A DNA stretch of 64,000 nucleotides. It comes from Heterohyrax brucei (Eukaryota > Chordata > Mammalia > Hyracoidea > Procaviidae). Positions 21,770 through 32,577 of this stretch are shown here, in pieces. Numbering within the stretch: the first letter of the stretch is position 1; each line of letters opens with the position of its first letter. Location: positions 61,971,431 to 62,035,430 of the forward strand of contig CM053146.1 of the NCBI GenBank assembly GCA_028571685.1. The letters run 5' to 3'. A program made the position numbers and the translations under genes. The notes below the pieces were generated by a model. It saw only the letters and a program-made list of their open reading frames with translations, was not told the origin of the DNA and did not search any database.

Positions 21770-24700
21770 TTCATAGATTATGGAGACCAGATGTTGGCCT
21801 GACATATACTTGCCAAGTATTTTTTTTCCCATTCTGTAGGTGGTCTTTTAATTCCTTTGATAAAGTCTTTGGATGAGCAAAAGTGATTCTTGATTGTGCT
21901 TTGTCAGATTTTGAAGTCTAAGTTGTGTATTAAAAGTTTCATTTTGATCCTATCTTTTCTTGCATGAGCTTTATCATTTTAGGTTTGATATTTAGGTCTT
22001 TTATCCAATCTGAGTTGATTTTTGTGGAAGGTGTGAGACAGGTCTTGTTTCAGTTTTTTGCAGAGGGATATCCAATTTTGCCAACACCATTTGTTGTTAA
22101 AGAGACTGTTTTTACTCAAGTTTACAATCTTAGGGTCTTTGTGAGATATCAACTGTTCATAGGAGGATGTTAGCATCTCTGAAGTCTCAACTCTATTTCA
22201 TTGGTCTGTATGTCTCTTTTCACAACAGTACCAGGATATTTTGCTACTGTGGCAGTGTAATAGGTTCTAAAGTCAGGTAGTGACAGGCCTCCTACCGTGT
22301 TCTTCTTCAGTAGTGCTTTGCTATCTGGGGTTTCTTCTCCTTCCAAACACAGTTGGTGATTTGTTTCTCCATCTCATTAAAAAATGTCACAGGAATTTGT
22401 ATTGGGATTGCATTATATAAGTAGATCACTTTGGGTAAAGTTGACATTTTCACAATGTTAAGTCTTCCTATCTATGAGCAGGGTAGTTTTCTCCATTTAT
22501 GTAAGTCTCTCTTGGTTTCTTGCATAAAGGTCTTGTAGTTCTCTTTGTATAGGTCTTATAGGTCTTTTATTTCTCTAGGCAGATTTATTCTTAGGTATTC
22601 TATCTTCTTGGGTGCTACAGTACATGGTACTGATTTGGTGATTTCTTCTTTAATGATATTTTTGTTGGTATAAAGGAACCCTACTGATTTACTTGTGTTT
22701 AAATCTTGCATCCTGATACTTTGCTGAAATCTTCTATTAGCTTGAGTAGTTTACTTATGGATTCTTTAGGATTTTTTGTGCACACAATCATATCACTTGC
22801 AAATAGGAAGATTTTTCCTTCTTCTTTGCCAATGCAGATGCCCTTTATTTGTCTTGTCTAACTGCTCTGCCCAGAACTTCTAGTACAGTGTTGAATAGGA
22901 GAGATGAGAGTGGACATCCTTGTCTAGTTCCCATTCTCAAGGGGAATTCTTCCAGTCTCTCTCCATTCAGGATGATGTAGGTGGTTGGCTTTGCATAAAT
23001 GGTGCTTGTTGCATTGAGAAATTTGCCTTATATTTCTATTTTGCTGAGAGTTTTTAGCATGAATCGGTGTTGGAATTTGTCAAATGCCTTGTCTGTATCA
23101 ACTGATAAAATCAGGTGATTCTTGGTTGATCACATTAATTGTTTTTCTGATGTTGAACCAGACTTGCATTCCTGATATGAATCCAACTTGGTCATGACGA
23201 ATTATTTTTTTGATATGTTGTTGAATTCTATTGGCAAGGATTTTGTTGAAGATTTTGCATCTATTCATGAGTGATATTATTGGTCTGCAATTCTCCTTTT
23301 TGTTGGATCTTTCCTGGCTTTTGGTATCAGGGTTATGCTGATTTGCAGAATGAATTTGAGAGTATCCCTTTCTGTGCTGTGAAATAATTGCAGTAGTATT
23401 GGTGTTAACTCTTCTCTAAAAGCTTGGTGGAATTCTGTGGTGAAGCCACTTGGACCAGAGGTTTTTTTTTTTGGTTGGTAGTTTTTGGATGACTTTTTAA
23501 AAATCTTTTCCTTTCTGATGGGTTTATTAAGTTGTTCTACTTCACCTAGTGATAATTTTGGTAGGTGATATGAACCTAAGCATTTGTCCATTTCCTCTAG
23601 GTTTTCAAATCTGTTGAAAGTACAGTCTTTTGCAGTATTCTGTTATGATACTTTTGGTTTCTATTGGTTATGTTGTGACATCCCCCACCTCATTTCTTAT
23701 TTGGGTTATTTGTTTCCTTTCCTTCCTTTAGTGATTTTAGCCAGTGATTGGTCAATTTCATTGATCTTTTCAAAGAGACAGCTTTTGGTCTTATCAATTT
23801 TTTTCAGTTGTTCTTCTATTCTCTAATTCATTTAGTTTAGTTCCTCTCTAATCTTTATGACCTGTTTTCTTCGGGAGACTGAGGGGTTCCTCTGTTGCTC
23901 TCTTTCTACTTGTTCAAGTTGTAGGGTTAATTCTTTGGTTTGGGTCTTTTCATCCTTCTGGATGTGTGCCTTTACAGAGATAAACTGACCTTTGAGTACT
24001 GCTTTGGCTGTCTCCCATAAGTTCTTGTAGGAAGTGTTTTCATTCTCATTTGAATCCATAAATTTCATCCTTGATTTCTTCTGTAATCCATGGCTTTTTA
24101 GGCAAGGTGTTGTTCAGTTTCCATGAGTTCCAGTTTCTATCTGTGTTTTTTTCTGCTATTGATTTTGACTTTTATGGCTTTATAGTCGGAGAAGATGCTT
24201 TGCAATAATTCAGTGGTTTGGATTTTGTTGAGATTTGCTTTATGTCCTAACACATGATCTATTCTAGAAAATTTTCCATGTGCACTGGAAAAGGTGTAGT
24301 TATCTGTTGATGGATAAAAAATTCTGTATATGTCAACAAAGCTTAATTACTTAATTGTGGCAATAAGATCTTCTGTGTTTTTTTTTTCCTAGAAGATCAG
24401 TCCAATACTGAAAGTGGAGTGTTGAAGTCTCCTACCATTATTGTGGAGTGATCTATCTCATTTTTTAATGTAGTCAGTGTTTCTTGGATGTATTTAGATG
24501 CTCTAGTATTGGATGCATAACTATTTAATAGTGCTAAGTCCTGCTTGTGTACTGAAGCTTTCAGCAGTAAATATTGACTATCCATATCCATGATGGTGGA
24601 TTTTACATTAAAATCTATTTTATCTGAGATTAGTATTGCCACAAGTGCTCTTCTTTGTATATTGTTAGCTTGGTATATATTCTTCCATCCTTTAATTTTC

Positions 24701-25000
24701 AGTTTGTTTGTATTTTTAAGTCTAAGGTGAGTTTCTTGTAAGCAACACATAGACAGGTCATGTCTTTTGATCCAAGATATCAGTTGTTCTGTCTTTACTG
24801 GAGTGTTCAGTCCTTTCACATTCAGTGTAATTATTGATAGGCATGTGTTTAGTGCTGTCAGTTTTGTGTATTTATTTCTGTGTTGGTGTATTCTCTGTTG
24901 CTCTTAATTTTCTGTTCTGGGTCATCCTTCTTTATGGGTTGATTTTTCATCCTTTTCAGTGTTGGTTTTGTGTTTGTTTAGATTCCTGTGTTAATTTGCA
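21770..25000 (-). mobile_element. L1 LINE, truncated at both ends
   Basis: Most of L1 ORF2, read on the minus strand from 25000 down to 21770. The upstream end begins just before ORF2. An endonuclease domain follows at 24397-24819, then linker, then reverse transcriptase. KRRIADQ and [14 protein letters not shown] mark the start of the RT fingers at 23277-23591. The catalytic box near 22790-22805 reads F-A-S-D instead of F-A-D-D. The C-terminal segment SLFNNKWCWQNW is at 21979-22176. Frameshifts separate the blocks. The end of ORF2, the 3' UTR and the A-tail are missing, which is unusual because L1 copies usually lose their 5' end. Confidence 0.95.
24397..24819 (-). pseudogene. L1 ORF2 endonuclease domain remnant
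   Basis: An open frame of 140 codons covering the apurinic-type endonuclease of L1 ORF2. The catalytic QETH motif is within CCLQETHLRLK (residues about 27-37) and GDFNTPLSVLD closes the frame at residues about 130-140. The first strand (the N of LNVNGL) lies upstream of the frame's start codon, so the frame begins inside the domain. The part covering the terminal SDH box is in another frame. It cannot act alone. Confidence 0.9.
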
Positions 25001-25011
25001 ACAGGGCGACC

Positions 25012-25105
25012 TTTTATACATGAAAAGACTGAGGCTCAAACAGGCTCTGTATCCTGTAGAATTAGGTATGAATTTAAGAAGTCTGATGATATTCCTAGCA
25101 TTCTT
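25012..25105 (-). mobile_element. MIR fragment
   Basis: ttttatacatgaaaagactg and aggctcaaacaggctctgta match the MIR complement 'ttttacagatgaggaaactgaggctcagag', followed by gaattaggtatgaattt. Confidence 0.45.
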
Positions 25106-25189
25106 CCTATTGTATAATACAATGTGAATACTTTTTAAATTATTGAATATGCAGCTTTTATTATTTGTATTCCTGTAAGAATGCTTTTT

Positions 25190-26212
25190 GGTGTTAGGTG
25201 CTGTCGAGTCACTTCTGACTCAGCAATGCTATGCACAGCAGAACAAAACACTGCCCTGTCCTGCACCACTCCCATAATCATATTTATGTTTAAGCCCATT
25301 GCTTGCAGCCACCATGCCAATCCATCTTATTGAGGGTCTTCCTCTTTTCCATTGGCCCTCCACTTTGCCAAGCATGATCTACTTCTCTAGGCATTGATTC
25401 CTTCTGACATGTCCAAAATATGTCAGACATAGTCTCACCATCTTTACTTCCGAGGAGCACTCTGACTGTACCTCTTCTAGAACAAATCTGTTTATTCTTA
25501 TGGAAGTTCATAGTACATTTAATATTCTTCTTTAACAACCACAATTTAAAAGCATCAGTTCTTCTTCCGTCTTCCTTAATCATTGTTCAGATTTCCCATG
25601 CATATGATGTGATTCAAAATACCGTGACTTGAGTCAGGTGCACCTTAGTCTTCAAGATGACATCTTTACTTTTCAACACTTTAAAGAGGTCCTTGGCAGC
25701 AAATTTTCCCAGTGCAGTGTGTGTGTTGATTTCTTGACTGCTGCTCACAGGGGCATTGATGGTGGAACCAAGTAAAGTGAAACCCTTGACAGCCTCCGTC
25801 CTTTCTCCGTTTATCATGATGTTACTTACTGGTCCAGTTGCGAGGATTTTTTGCTTTCTTGATGTTGAGATCCAATCTATACTGAAGGCTATAGTCCTTG
25901 ATCTTTATCATAAGTGTTTCAAATCTTCTTCACTGCCAGCAAGGAGGGTTGTGTTATCTACGTAATGCCAGTTTTTAATGAGCTGTCCTCCAATCCTGAA
26001 GCCTCATTCTTCTTCACATAGTCCAGCTTCTCAAATTATTTGCTCAGCATGCAAACTGAAAAGGTGTGGTGAAAGGATACCACCCTGACAAACACCTTTC
26101 CTGACTCTAAACCATGCAGTTTCCCTTGTTTTCTTCACACGACTGCCTCTTGCTCCATATACAGATGCCTCAGGAGTACAACTAAGTGCTCTGGAATTCC
26201 CACTCTTCTAGA
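25190..26212 (-). pseudogene. RTE LINE 3' half, minus strand
   Basis: On the minus strand this runs from the reverse-transcriptase region (gaattccagagcacttagtt) to the RTE 3' terminus at 25190. The catalytic box at about 25955-25972 reads Y-V-D-N where the family has Y-A-D-D, so both surrounding residues are lost. MINGERTEAVKGFTLLGSTI (25758-25817) marks the C-terminal region. Several frames are used, and the 5' half is missing. It shares the last block, tgactcagcaatgctatgca, with the RTE end at 32608. Confidence 0.9.
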
Positions 26213-26671
26213 CTAGAGCTACTAGAATATGCTAGCATTGTATCTTTTGCAACCTGTTTGAGGAAATAAGCATACAGCGCACAATAATTTCTCTCATGGA
26301 TATTGTGAAATCTGCTAATAATCCAAATATCTGTTAGGCGATGCACTCCCAGGTTAATTACATCTAATCAACATGCAAGCAAGTATTTATTTTCAGATAA
26401 AATCAAAAACTTTCAGCAGGCAGTGCATATTTATTTTTCCTGCCATATCCGGCAGAGGGCAGAATGCTCCCACCTACTGCCAGCCAGACCAGACCAATCT
26501 GGTGGATGGGTATTCCTTGCTGTGGAGCAATTGCTGTTTTCTCACTTGAGTCTGACTAGGGGTGTAGGCTTGAGCTGAGAAAAGGGGCAAGGGAAAGTGA
26601 CCCTGAAAGTATCAAAATAAAGTTTCCTTTAGAGAAGGAATTGTCTTTTTTTCTAAAAAAGAAAAAAACCA
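26213..26671. other. Unassigned sequence
   Basis: No repeat or gene identified between the RTE and the SINE cluster. Confidence 0.4.
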
Positions 26672-26790
26672 GATTCATTGCCATTGAGTCAATTCTGACT
26701 CATAGCTATCCCATAGTTTAACATACCTAGAACTAGCCAGTTCTACTGATCTTCCTGGAGTAGCTTGCTGAGGAAGCTAGTTGGGAATTA
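26672..26790 (-). mobile_element. AfroSINE, decayed fragment
   Basis: gattcattgccattgagtca then attctgactcatagctatcc is a recognisable tail. The rest is eroded beyond agaactagccagttctactg. Confidence 0.65.
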
Positions 26791-26938
26791 AAATATCCCA
26801 TGAGTGTTTCTGTTTCTGACTTTACGCCATCTCAGGTCTCAGCTAGGTCACTGCACTCAAGTGCCTTGTGTGGGGACCACCACCTGAGCCCATCCTGCCC
26901 CTATAAAATCTCTCCTTTTTCTTGAAAACTCCTGTTGG

Positions 26939-27141
26939 GGGTTCCCTGGGTGGTGCAAGGTATTAAAACTCTTGTCTACTAACCAAAGGATTGGCAGTTC
27001 GTGTCAACCCAGAGACACCTTGAAAGAAAGGCCTGACGATCTACTTCTCCAAAGTCAGCCAGTGAAACCCCTATGGCACACACTTCTTCTGTTACAAACG
27101 TGTTGCCATGAGTCAAAATTGACAGCAGCTGGTTGGTTTGC
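26939..27141 (+). mobile_element. AfroSINE, long-body variant
   Basis: gttccctgggtggtgcaagg (head), aggattggcagttcgtgtca (B box), gaaaggcctgacgatctact (extra block) and gccatgagtcaaaattgaca (tail). The extra block includes aaagtcagccagtgaaaccc, seen also in the RTE 5' UTR. Confidence 0.85.
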
Positions 27142-27403
27142 CACCGTGGCACAATGCCCACAGGTGGAGAATAACGAACTTGTGCCCATTCATTCAAATC
27201 CTCTCTCTCCCCAGTCCTGACAGGAGGGCTACTTCTTCCAAGAAGTTTCTGGATATCCAAGTCCCAGCAATAGTCATTAAGAAATATTCACCAAGTGAAC
27301 TACAGGTGAAGGTTTGGGCAAGCCTTTGAGTTTGAAAATACTAGCCCAGTTCCTGGCTGGGTGTCCTTTTCTCCTAGTCTAGAGATACCACCCAGTTCAA
27401 AAG

Positions 27404-27562
27404 CCAAACCCATGGCCACTGAGTTGGGTTTGACTCATAGTGACCCAATAGGTCAGAGTAGAACTTCCCAATAGAGTTTCCAAGGAGCGCCTGGTGGATT
27501 TGGATGGCAGACCTTTCAGTTAGCAGACATAGCACTTAACCCACTATACCACCAGGGTGTCC
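27404..27562 (-). mobile_element. AfroSINE, near full length
   Basis: agccaaacccatggccactg is the tail complement and cactataccaccagggtgtc the head complement. Six bases separate it from a plus-strand SINE tail at 27570. Confidence 0.9.
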
Positions 27563-27569
27563 TTCCTCT

Positions 27570-27629
27570 CGGGCCACTATGAGTTGGAATCGACTCGACA
27601 GCAGTGGCTTTGCTTTTTTTTTTTTTTAA
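27570..27629 (+). mobile_element. AfroSINE tail fragment
   Basis: ggccactatgagttggaatc and gactcgacagcagtggcttt followed by a T12 run. The intact gactcgac shows relative youth. Confidence 0.8.
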
Positions 27630-27690
27630 CTAGGCAGTAGTATGAAAAAAGCACAAAATGAAAAGAACCAAAAACAAAAAACAAACAAAC

Positions 27691-27848
27691 AAAAATACTG
27701 CCATCGAGTCGATTCTGACTCACAGCAACCCTGTAGGACAGAATAGAAATGCTCCATAGAGTTTCCAAGGAGCATCTGGTAGATTTGAACTGCTGACTAT
27801 GTCAATTAGTAGAGGTGACACTTAAGAACTATAATAGCGGGGTTTCCA
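27691..27848 (-). mobile_element. AfroSINE, near full length
   Basis: aaaaatactgccatcgagtc is the tail complement, preceded by (aaac)n simple sequence at 27660-27690. The head complement is lost after ataatagcggggtttcc. Confidence 0.9.
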
Positions 27849-27867
27849 AAATAAGAAGGAAGTAAGA

Positions 27868-28022
27868 CAATTGCCAGTTCAAAGTCACCCAGCAAGTCTG
27901 CAGAAGAAAGATCTGTCAATTTGCTGTTAGAAAAACTACAGCCAAGAAAACCCTATGAGGTAGTTCTCTGTCATACGGTGTCTCTCTAAGTCCAAACTGA
28001 TTCAGTGGCAACCAATAGCAAC
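27868..28022 (+). mobile_element. AfroSINE, long-body variant, head lost
   Basis: attgccagttcaaagtcacc then gcagaagaaagatctgtcaa and aaaccctatgaggtagttct. The tail reads tctaagtccaaactgattca. Confidence 0.7.
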
Positions 28023-28540
28023 AAGCGCAAATACACAGATTCTAGGAGAGACCAATGTTCTAAAGGTGGAAGAAAAATTGTAGCAATCTTCTAGTGTTTT
28101 CAAAGAAAAATCTAGAAGTTGGTTGTCAAAATCCTAAAATCTTCCCTGAAAGGGCAGCAGAGTGGCAGTGTATGGAGGGATGGTTGATTAGACAGTTTCT
28201 GCGTCAATCCGTAACCCATTCTTCTCCCTTTATTTCTCCCCGACCAGGTAAGAAAAATTCTATTTTTACTTGTATTTATTTTGTGTAACTCTGGATACTG
28301 TAAAAAAGATGTCCTTTAAAGGTAAAAAGGGGCCAGCGAAAGAAATCAAGCAATCTACTTGTCAATAATCACAACACAACCAAGTTAAAAATCACATGAA
28401 AATCAAAGAGCTTTCTAGCTCATGTTGCTACCAAGGCTGGAGATGAGGCCAGAATTGTGTCAGGCTTCAAATTAAGAGGTGAAGGAACTGGGACTTGAGT
28501 CCTTATTTCTAGCCCCTGAAGGCCATAACTCTTTCCTCTT
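28023..28540. other. Unassigned sequence
   Basis: Fragmentary; no gene. gaccaggtaagaaaaattct at about 28243 resembles a splice donor, but no exon upstream of it can be supported. Confidence 0.35.
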
Positions 28541-28737
28541 ACAAATGGGGCTACTGAGTCAATGCTGATTTTAGCAACCCTACAGGACAGAGTAGAACTG
28601 CCACACAGGTTTCCAAGGTTGTAAATCTTCATGGAAGCAGACTGTCACATCCTTCTCTCACCGCGTGGCTGATGGGTTGAAACCACAGACACCTGGTTAG
28701 CAGGTAAGCTCTTTAACTACTATGCTACCAGGGTTCT
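28541..28737 (-). mobile_element. AfroSINE, alternative body
   Basis: gctactgagtcaatgctgat (tail) and ggacagagtagaactgccac, then an alternative body with gttgtaaatcttcatggaag, and gctaccagggttc at the head end. It belongs to the subfamily of 5665 and 60341. Confidence 0.75.
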
Positions 28738-28887
28738 TTATTGAACCTGAAAGAAAGGAAATAAAGAGATAAAGCCCGTAGTCACCTGTGAACAGAGGAT
28801 CTCCAACTACGGAACTGCCGGGAGAAGCAAAATGTGTTTGCGTGGGTGTGACCAGCAAAAGATTCAAGTTATGTTTTCAACCACCTT

Positions 28888-28962
28888 TACTGAACACTAA
28901 CTATGCAAAAGACAAAGAACTACACACTGGAACGCAATGTTGAACAAGACAGAAGGAGTCCC
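28888..28962 (+). mobile_element. MIR/L2-like repeat, first part
   Basis: tactgaacactaactatgca then acactggaacgcaatgttga and acaagacagaaggagtccct follow the order of an old mammalian repeat. The probable continuation, catggagcacactctggtgg, lies at 29433-29520, about 470 bp away. Confidence 0.4.
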
Positions 28963-29271
28963 TAAAACCAAAAATATCCCCGGAAGTCTTCTTAAAACCA
29001 AATGTTACTTTAGCTTAACTAGTGAAAAACGTGTGCCTTGAGCACAGGGCTCTTTTGAGAACTATCTATGTGGGATCAAACTGACAAAAGCAACTCAAAA
29101 GATTAGAAAAGAACCTTAAGGAACAATGAGTTTACGTTAATGGGGGAGAAAAAGCTCAGAAAATGAGGGTTTGAATGGCTGAGCGACTTGGAGAGTGGAA
29201 TCAGTGTCACTAAGGGGTGCGTGTAGGAACGGTTGAATTGGTGTATGTTTCGCTGTGTATGTTTTCAGCAA

Positions 29272-29382
29272 CGAATGCTGTTGAGTCAGTTCTGAGTCAC
29301 AGTGACCCTATAGGACACAGTAGAACTTCTCCCTAGAGTTTCCAAGGTGCACCTGGCAGATTTGAACTGTCGGCCTTTTTAT
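29272..29382 (-). mobile_element. AfroSINE, head truncated
   Basis: caacgaatgctgttgagtca (tail complement) to cagatttgaactgtcggcct. It ends at a (catacata)-type simple repeat at 29382-29402. Confidence 0.85.
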
Positions 29383-29432
29383 ATACATGCATACATACAT
29401 ACTTATGTTTGATGGAACATGTATCTGTGTTC

Positions 29433-29520
29433 ATGGAGCACACTCTGGTGGAGGAGGCAGACACGCGATTATAATTGGATGATGTGACCGTGGAGAAGCA
29501 CAGGCTGCTACAGGGGCATT
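29433..29520 (+). mobile_element. MIR/L2-like repeat, second part
   Basis: catggagcacactctggtgg then aggaggcagacacgcgatta resemble the 'catggagcttacattctagtgg' stretch that normally follows the block at 28888. The gap between them contains a SINE and unassigned sequence. Confidence 0.4.
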
Positions 29521-29534
29521 CTTCAACTCTGTGA

Positions 29535-31765
29535 CCAGGACCACTTCCTGGGTAATTTATTTCACCACGTGTCTTTAATTAATTACCAGAGAAATCACTT
29601 GTCCTGATAGCACAATAACTTAATGCCTACACGAGCCTACCTTAGACCCTTCTTCTCCAATACAGGAGCTAATCCAGGATCCCATACTGCATTTAGTCAT
29701 TGTATCTCCTCAGTCTTCTGCAGTCTGGAACAGTTCGTTCATCTTTTTCTCATTTGTTTCCTACGCCTTAACAGAAAGCCAGGTAGTGTAGTGATTAAGC
29801 ACCACATCCTGCTAAACAAAAGGTTGGTGGTATGAATCCACCAGGTGCCCCTGGAAACTCTATGGGACAGTTCTACTCTGCCCTACAAGGTCACTATGAG
29901 TTGGAATTGATGTGACAGCAGTGGGTTGGTTTTCTTTGGTTTCTTTTTTGGTTTTTATATATTTAGCAGGTTTTGAAGAGTGCTGACAAGTTATTTTGTA
30001 GAACACCTTTCAGTCTGTATTTGTCTAATGGTTACCATGATTTGGTATTGGCCATACACTTGGGGCAAGAATGCTGCAGAAATGCTGTTGAGCTCTTCTC
30101 GGAGCACATTGTTTGAGGAAGTACACTACGTCAGTGTGTTATATTACTGATGTTAACTTCAGTGTGCGGTTAATTGGTGTCTGCTGAATTTCTGCACGAT
30201 AAATTTACTATTTTCCCTTTGGAATTAACTAGTGTCTTATGGTGAGATATTTTGGGATTACACACATAACTTTTTTCTAATCATATTTTTGCTCACAAAG
30301 TTTAGCATCCACTGATGAGTCTTCCCTAAAACAATTATTAATGTGGTGTTTGCCAGATAGTGATTTTATATTTCATAATTCCTCCTTAATTTATTAATTG
30401 GCCTTCTGCTTTAAGGAACAGTTATCCTTTCACCATTTATTTATAACAGTATGGACTCACAAATATCTATTTTATTCCGTAGGTTATAATTCAATACTGT
30501 GAGTATTCTGAGCTCAAATTTTCCCAGCTTTGGCGGTTGGGAGCACCTTCAGGTTGGCTTTTAGTTCTTATGATACGTTTCCGTCAGTTTCTGAATACTT
30601 ATTTATTTTCTGGCATCACCGGATGGCTAGGCTCATCTTGTACTTTCAGTATCCCAGGCCTGAAATTAACCATTTTGTCTAAAAATGGTATTTAAGATGC
30701 TACTGGCGCATAATTGCTTCTAGGCCTCCAAATGTACAAAGCTTTGAATATACACACACAAACATATGAACCTTTATATACATTTCTATATCTACTTATT
30801 TCTACGTGTATTAGAAACCAATAGTTCAAGCTGATACTTACTATTGCAATCCACGGTATTCATTTGAGCCTCCCCCATCCATCATTTGTAATCCCTGTCT
30901 CTGGGAAATAGGGTCTTCTTGACCACTGTTATTAATATTTACTGACTTGCTCAATTATAAGAAATATAGAAAGTAGTTTTAGAATTACAAATGCATATCT
31001 CTGTGAAAAACAAATTAACTAAAAAGGGTACAATATTTGTGTGCAGTTCATTTGGTCCTTGACCTTGTAAAATTCTGTTTTCCAGGATTCCTTTGGTCTA
31101 TTCTTTTCTATCCCATTCATTATGTTTATGGTATTTTTTTCATAGGACGGTTAATCTTAGTGGTTACTGTTTGTTTTCCCTCTGAGTTTACCACACACCC
31201 TAGTAGATATTATTTTTTTAATATGTGAAACGTTATTTACTTCCAAAAGTAGTAACTCTGCAAGAAGGCATGCATGAGCAGTATCACTCATCCTTTCTGC
31301 CTGTCACCATCCCGTTGTCCTTTCACTACATTCCTATGTATCTGCCCCATCATTAACTCATTAATTTCCCATTTATCCTTCCTTTATTGCCTTTTGTACA
31401 AACAAGTATTTATGCGTTTTTATTATATATTCTTTCTTGAGTGATGGATTGTATACTATAGACATATTTTTGCACTTTGCTTTTTGTTTCCCACTGAAAA
31501 GTTTATCCTGGATACCACTATACATTAAGTCAAAGAGGTCTTGCTCCTTATGTTTTAAAGCTGCATAATACTCTCCTGTGTGAATATACCATAGTTTATT
31601 CAACCACTTCCCTGTACATGAGTATGTAGGTGGGTTTACATATTTTGCATCTAAAAACAATGTTACAATTAATTACATTGTGTACATGCATTCATATTGC
31701 TGAAGTTGCCATTTCAGAATGACTTCTTAAAAATAAGATTTTTGGTAAATGCATGTGTACTTTTC
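29535..31765 (-). mobile_element. Old L1M element, 3' UTR and ORF2 end
   Basis: The plus strand is the complement of a long L1M-type 3' region. Landmarks in order are catactgcatttagtcattg, acaattattaatgtggtgtt, ttcaggttggcttttagttc, atgggcggtt-like decay, tgggtatgta-type ends and ggcatgcatgagcagtatca. The ORF2 C terminus is in the minus-strand frame at 31373-31660 (KWLNKLWYIHTGEYYAALKH). A SINE sits in it at 29771-29957. L1M copies of this kind predate placental radiation. Confidence 0.75.
29771..29957 (+). mobile_element. AfroSINE inserted in L1M
   Basis: agaaagccaggtagtgtagt then gattaagcaccacatcctgc (head), gaatccaccaggtgcccctg (B box), and gagttggaattgatgtgaca (tail) followed by a T-rich stretch. 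It interrupts the L1M, so it is younger. Confidence 0.9.
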
Positions 31766-31770
31766 TTAAA

Positions 31771-31906
31771 CCAGACCCACTGGTGTGGAGTCAATGCCAG
31801 TTCATAACAACTCTACTGGACAGAGTAGAACTGCCCCATCAGAGGTTCCTGCCAATCTTTTGGTTAGGAGACGAAGCACTTAACCACTACACCACCAGGG
31901 TTTCCG
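31771..31906 (-). mobile_element. AfroSINE with clear target-site duplication
   Basis: ccagacccactggtgtggag is the tail complement and cactacaccaccagggtttc the head complement. It is flanked by cttttctta at 31760-31768 and again at 31907-31915, a 9-bp direct repeat that fits a target-site duplication from LINE-mediated insertion. Confidence 0.9.
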
Positions 31907-31953
31907 CTTTTCTTAGATATTGCTAAATTCTCTCGGGGAGATTGTAACACACA

Positions 31954-32274
31954 TCAACATCCAAGCTTCACCCTCACAGAGTCTGTTTCAATTTCTGAGG
32001 AGAGAGGTTCCAAGTATTGGTAAGAACTTTTATACCCTTTTATGAAGACTAACAACTGGGTTTGCAATCTCATCCTAGGAAAGGTGCTACATGCCTCATT
32101 GCTGAGTATCACTATGGTCAGCTTCAAAGTACTCTCCTGGGGAGGTATGTACTGGTGACCGCACCTAGACCACCCTTCAAACCAACTGTGGAACTCTTTT
32201 TCTGGAAAGGCCGTCAGAGCTCTCATTATATTATACTTTATGTCCTGAATGTCATCAAAAGATCTTCCTTTCAA
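31954..32274 (-). pseudogene. Mariner transposase C-terminal remnant
   Basis: A 106-codon minus-strand frame inside the foldback element. Residues 1-24 (MKGRSFDDIQDIKYNIMRAL) are typical for the region just after YSPDLAP of mariner transposases. FHSWFEGWSRCG is equivalent to the family's FxxCFxxWxRRW. A frameshift then turns the family's EGEYFEGD end into a run-on that leaves the element at 32041. Confidence 0.75.
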
Positions 32275-32567
32275 TATTTCCTTTATCTTCTGGTAAAGAA
32301 AAAGTTATCAGGGGCCAGATCAGGTGAGTAAGGAGGGTGTTCCTCTACAGTTATTTCTTTACTGGCTAAAAACTCCCTCACAGACAACTAAACAATTGGC
32401 CATTCCAGAGAGACTTCCAAAATTGCTTTGAAGGGTGGACTAGGTACTGGCATCGGTGCATAGCTTCTGAAGTGGAATACTTTGAAGGTGAACACAGTGA
32501 TATTCAGCAATGAGGTACATAGCACTTAGAACAATTAAGTTTGTGGACTTAATCATCAGACCTCATA
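32041..32567. mobile_element. Foldback mariner-derived element, copy 1
   Basis: Both ends carry a mariner-type terminal inverted repeat beginning TATGA, a recognisable relation of ACGAGGTCTGACAATTAAGTT. From the left, the minus strand codes about 130 codons of a mariner transposase C-terminal half. It includes REFLASKEITVEEHPP, YSPDLAP (the third catalytic Asp of DD34D is kept) and KGRSFDDIQDIK. The right arm, about 32407-32567 on the plus strand, again reads the C-terminal coding end (FEGW, then EYFEGEH-like) and the same terminus. Arms of about 150-160 bp are thus inverted copies of the transposon 3' end. The DDE N-terminal part, including the first two catalytic Asp residues, is missing, so it could move only with a transposase in trans. 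Confidence 0.8.
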
Positions 32568-32577
32568 CAGCTTTACT

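Noticed and set aside
24834..25127. 97-codon hydrophobic plus-strand frame
   Set aside because: It is antisense to the start of L1 ORF2; T-rich antisense L1 always gives such frames.
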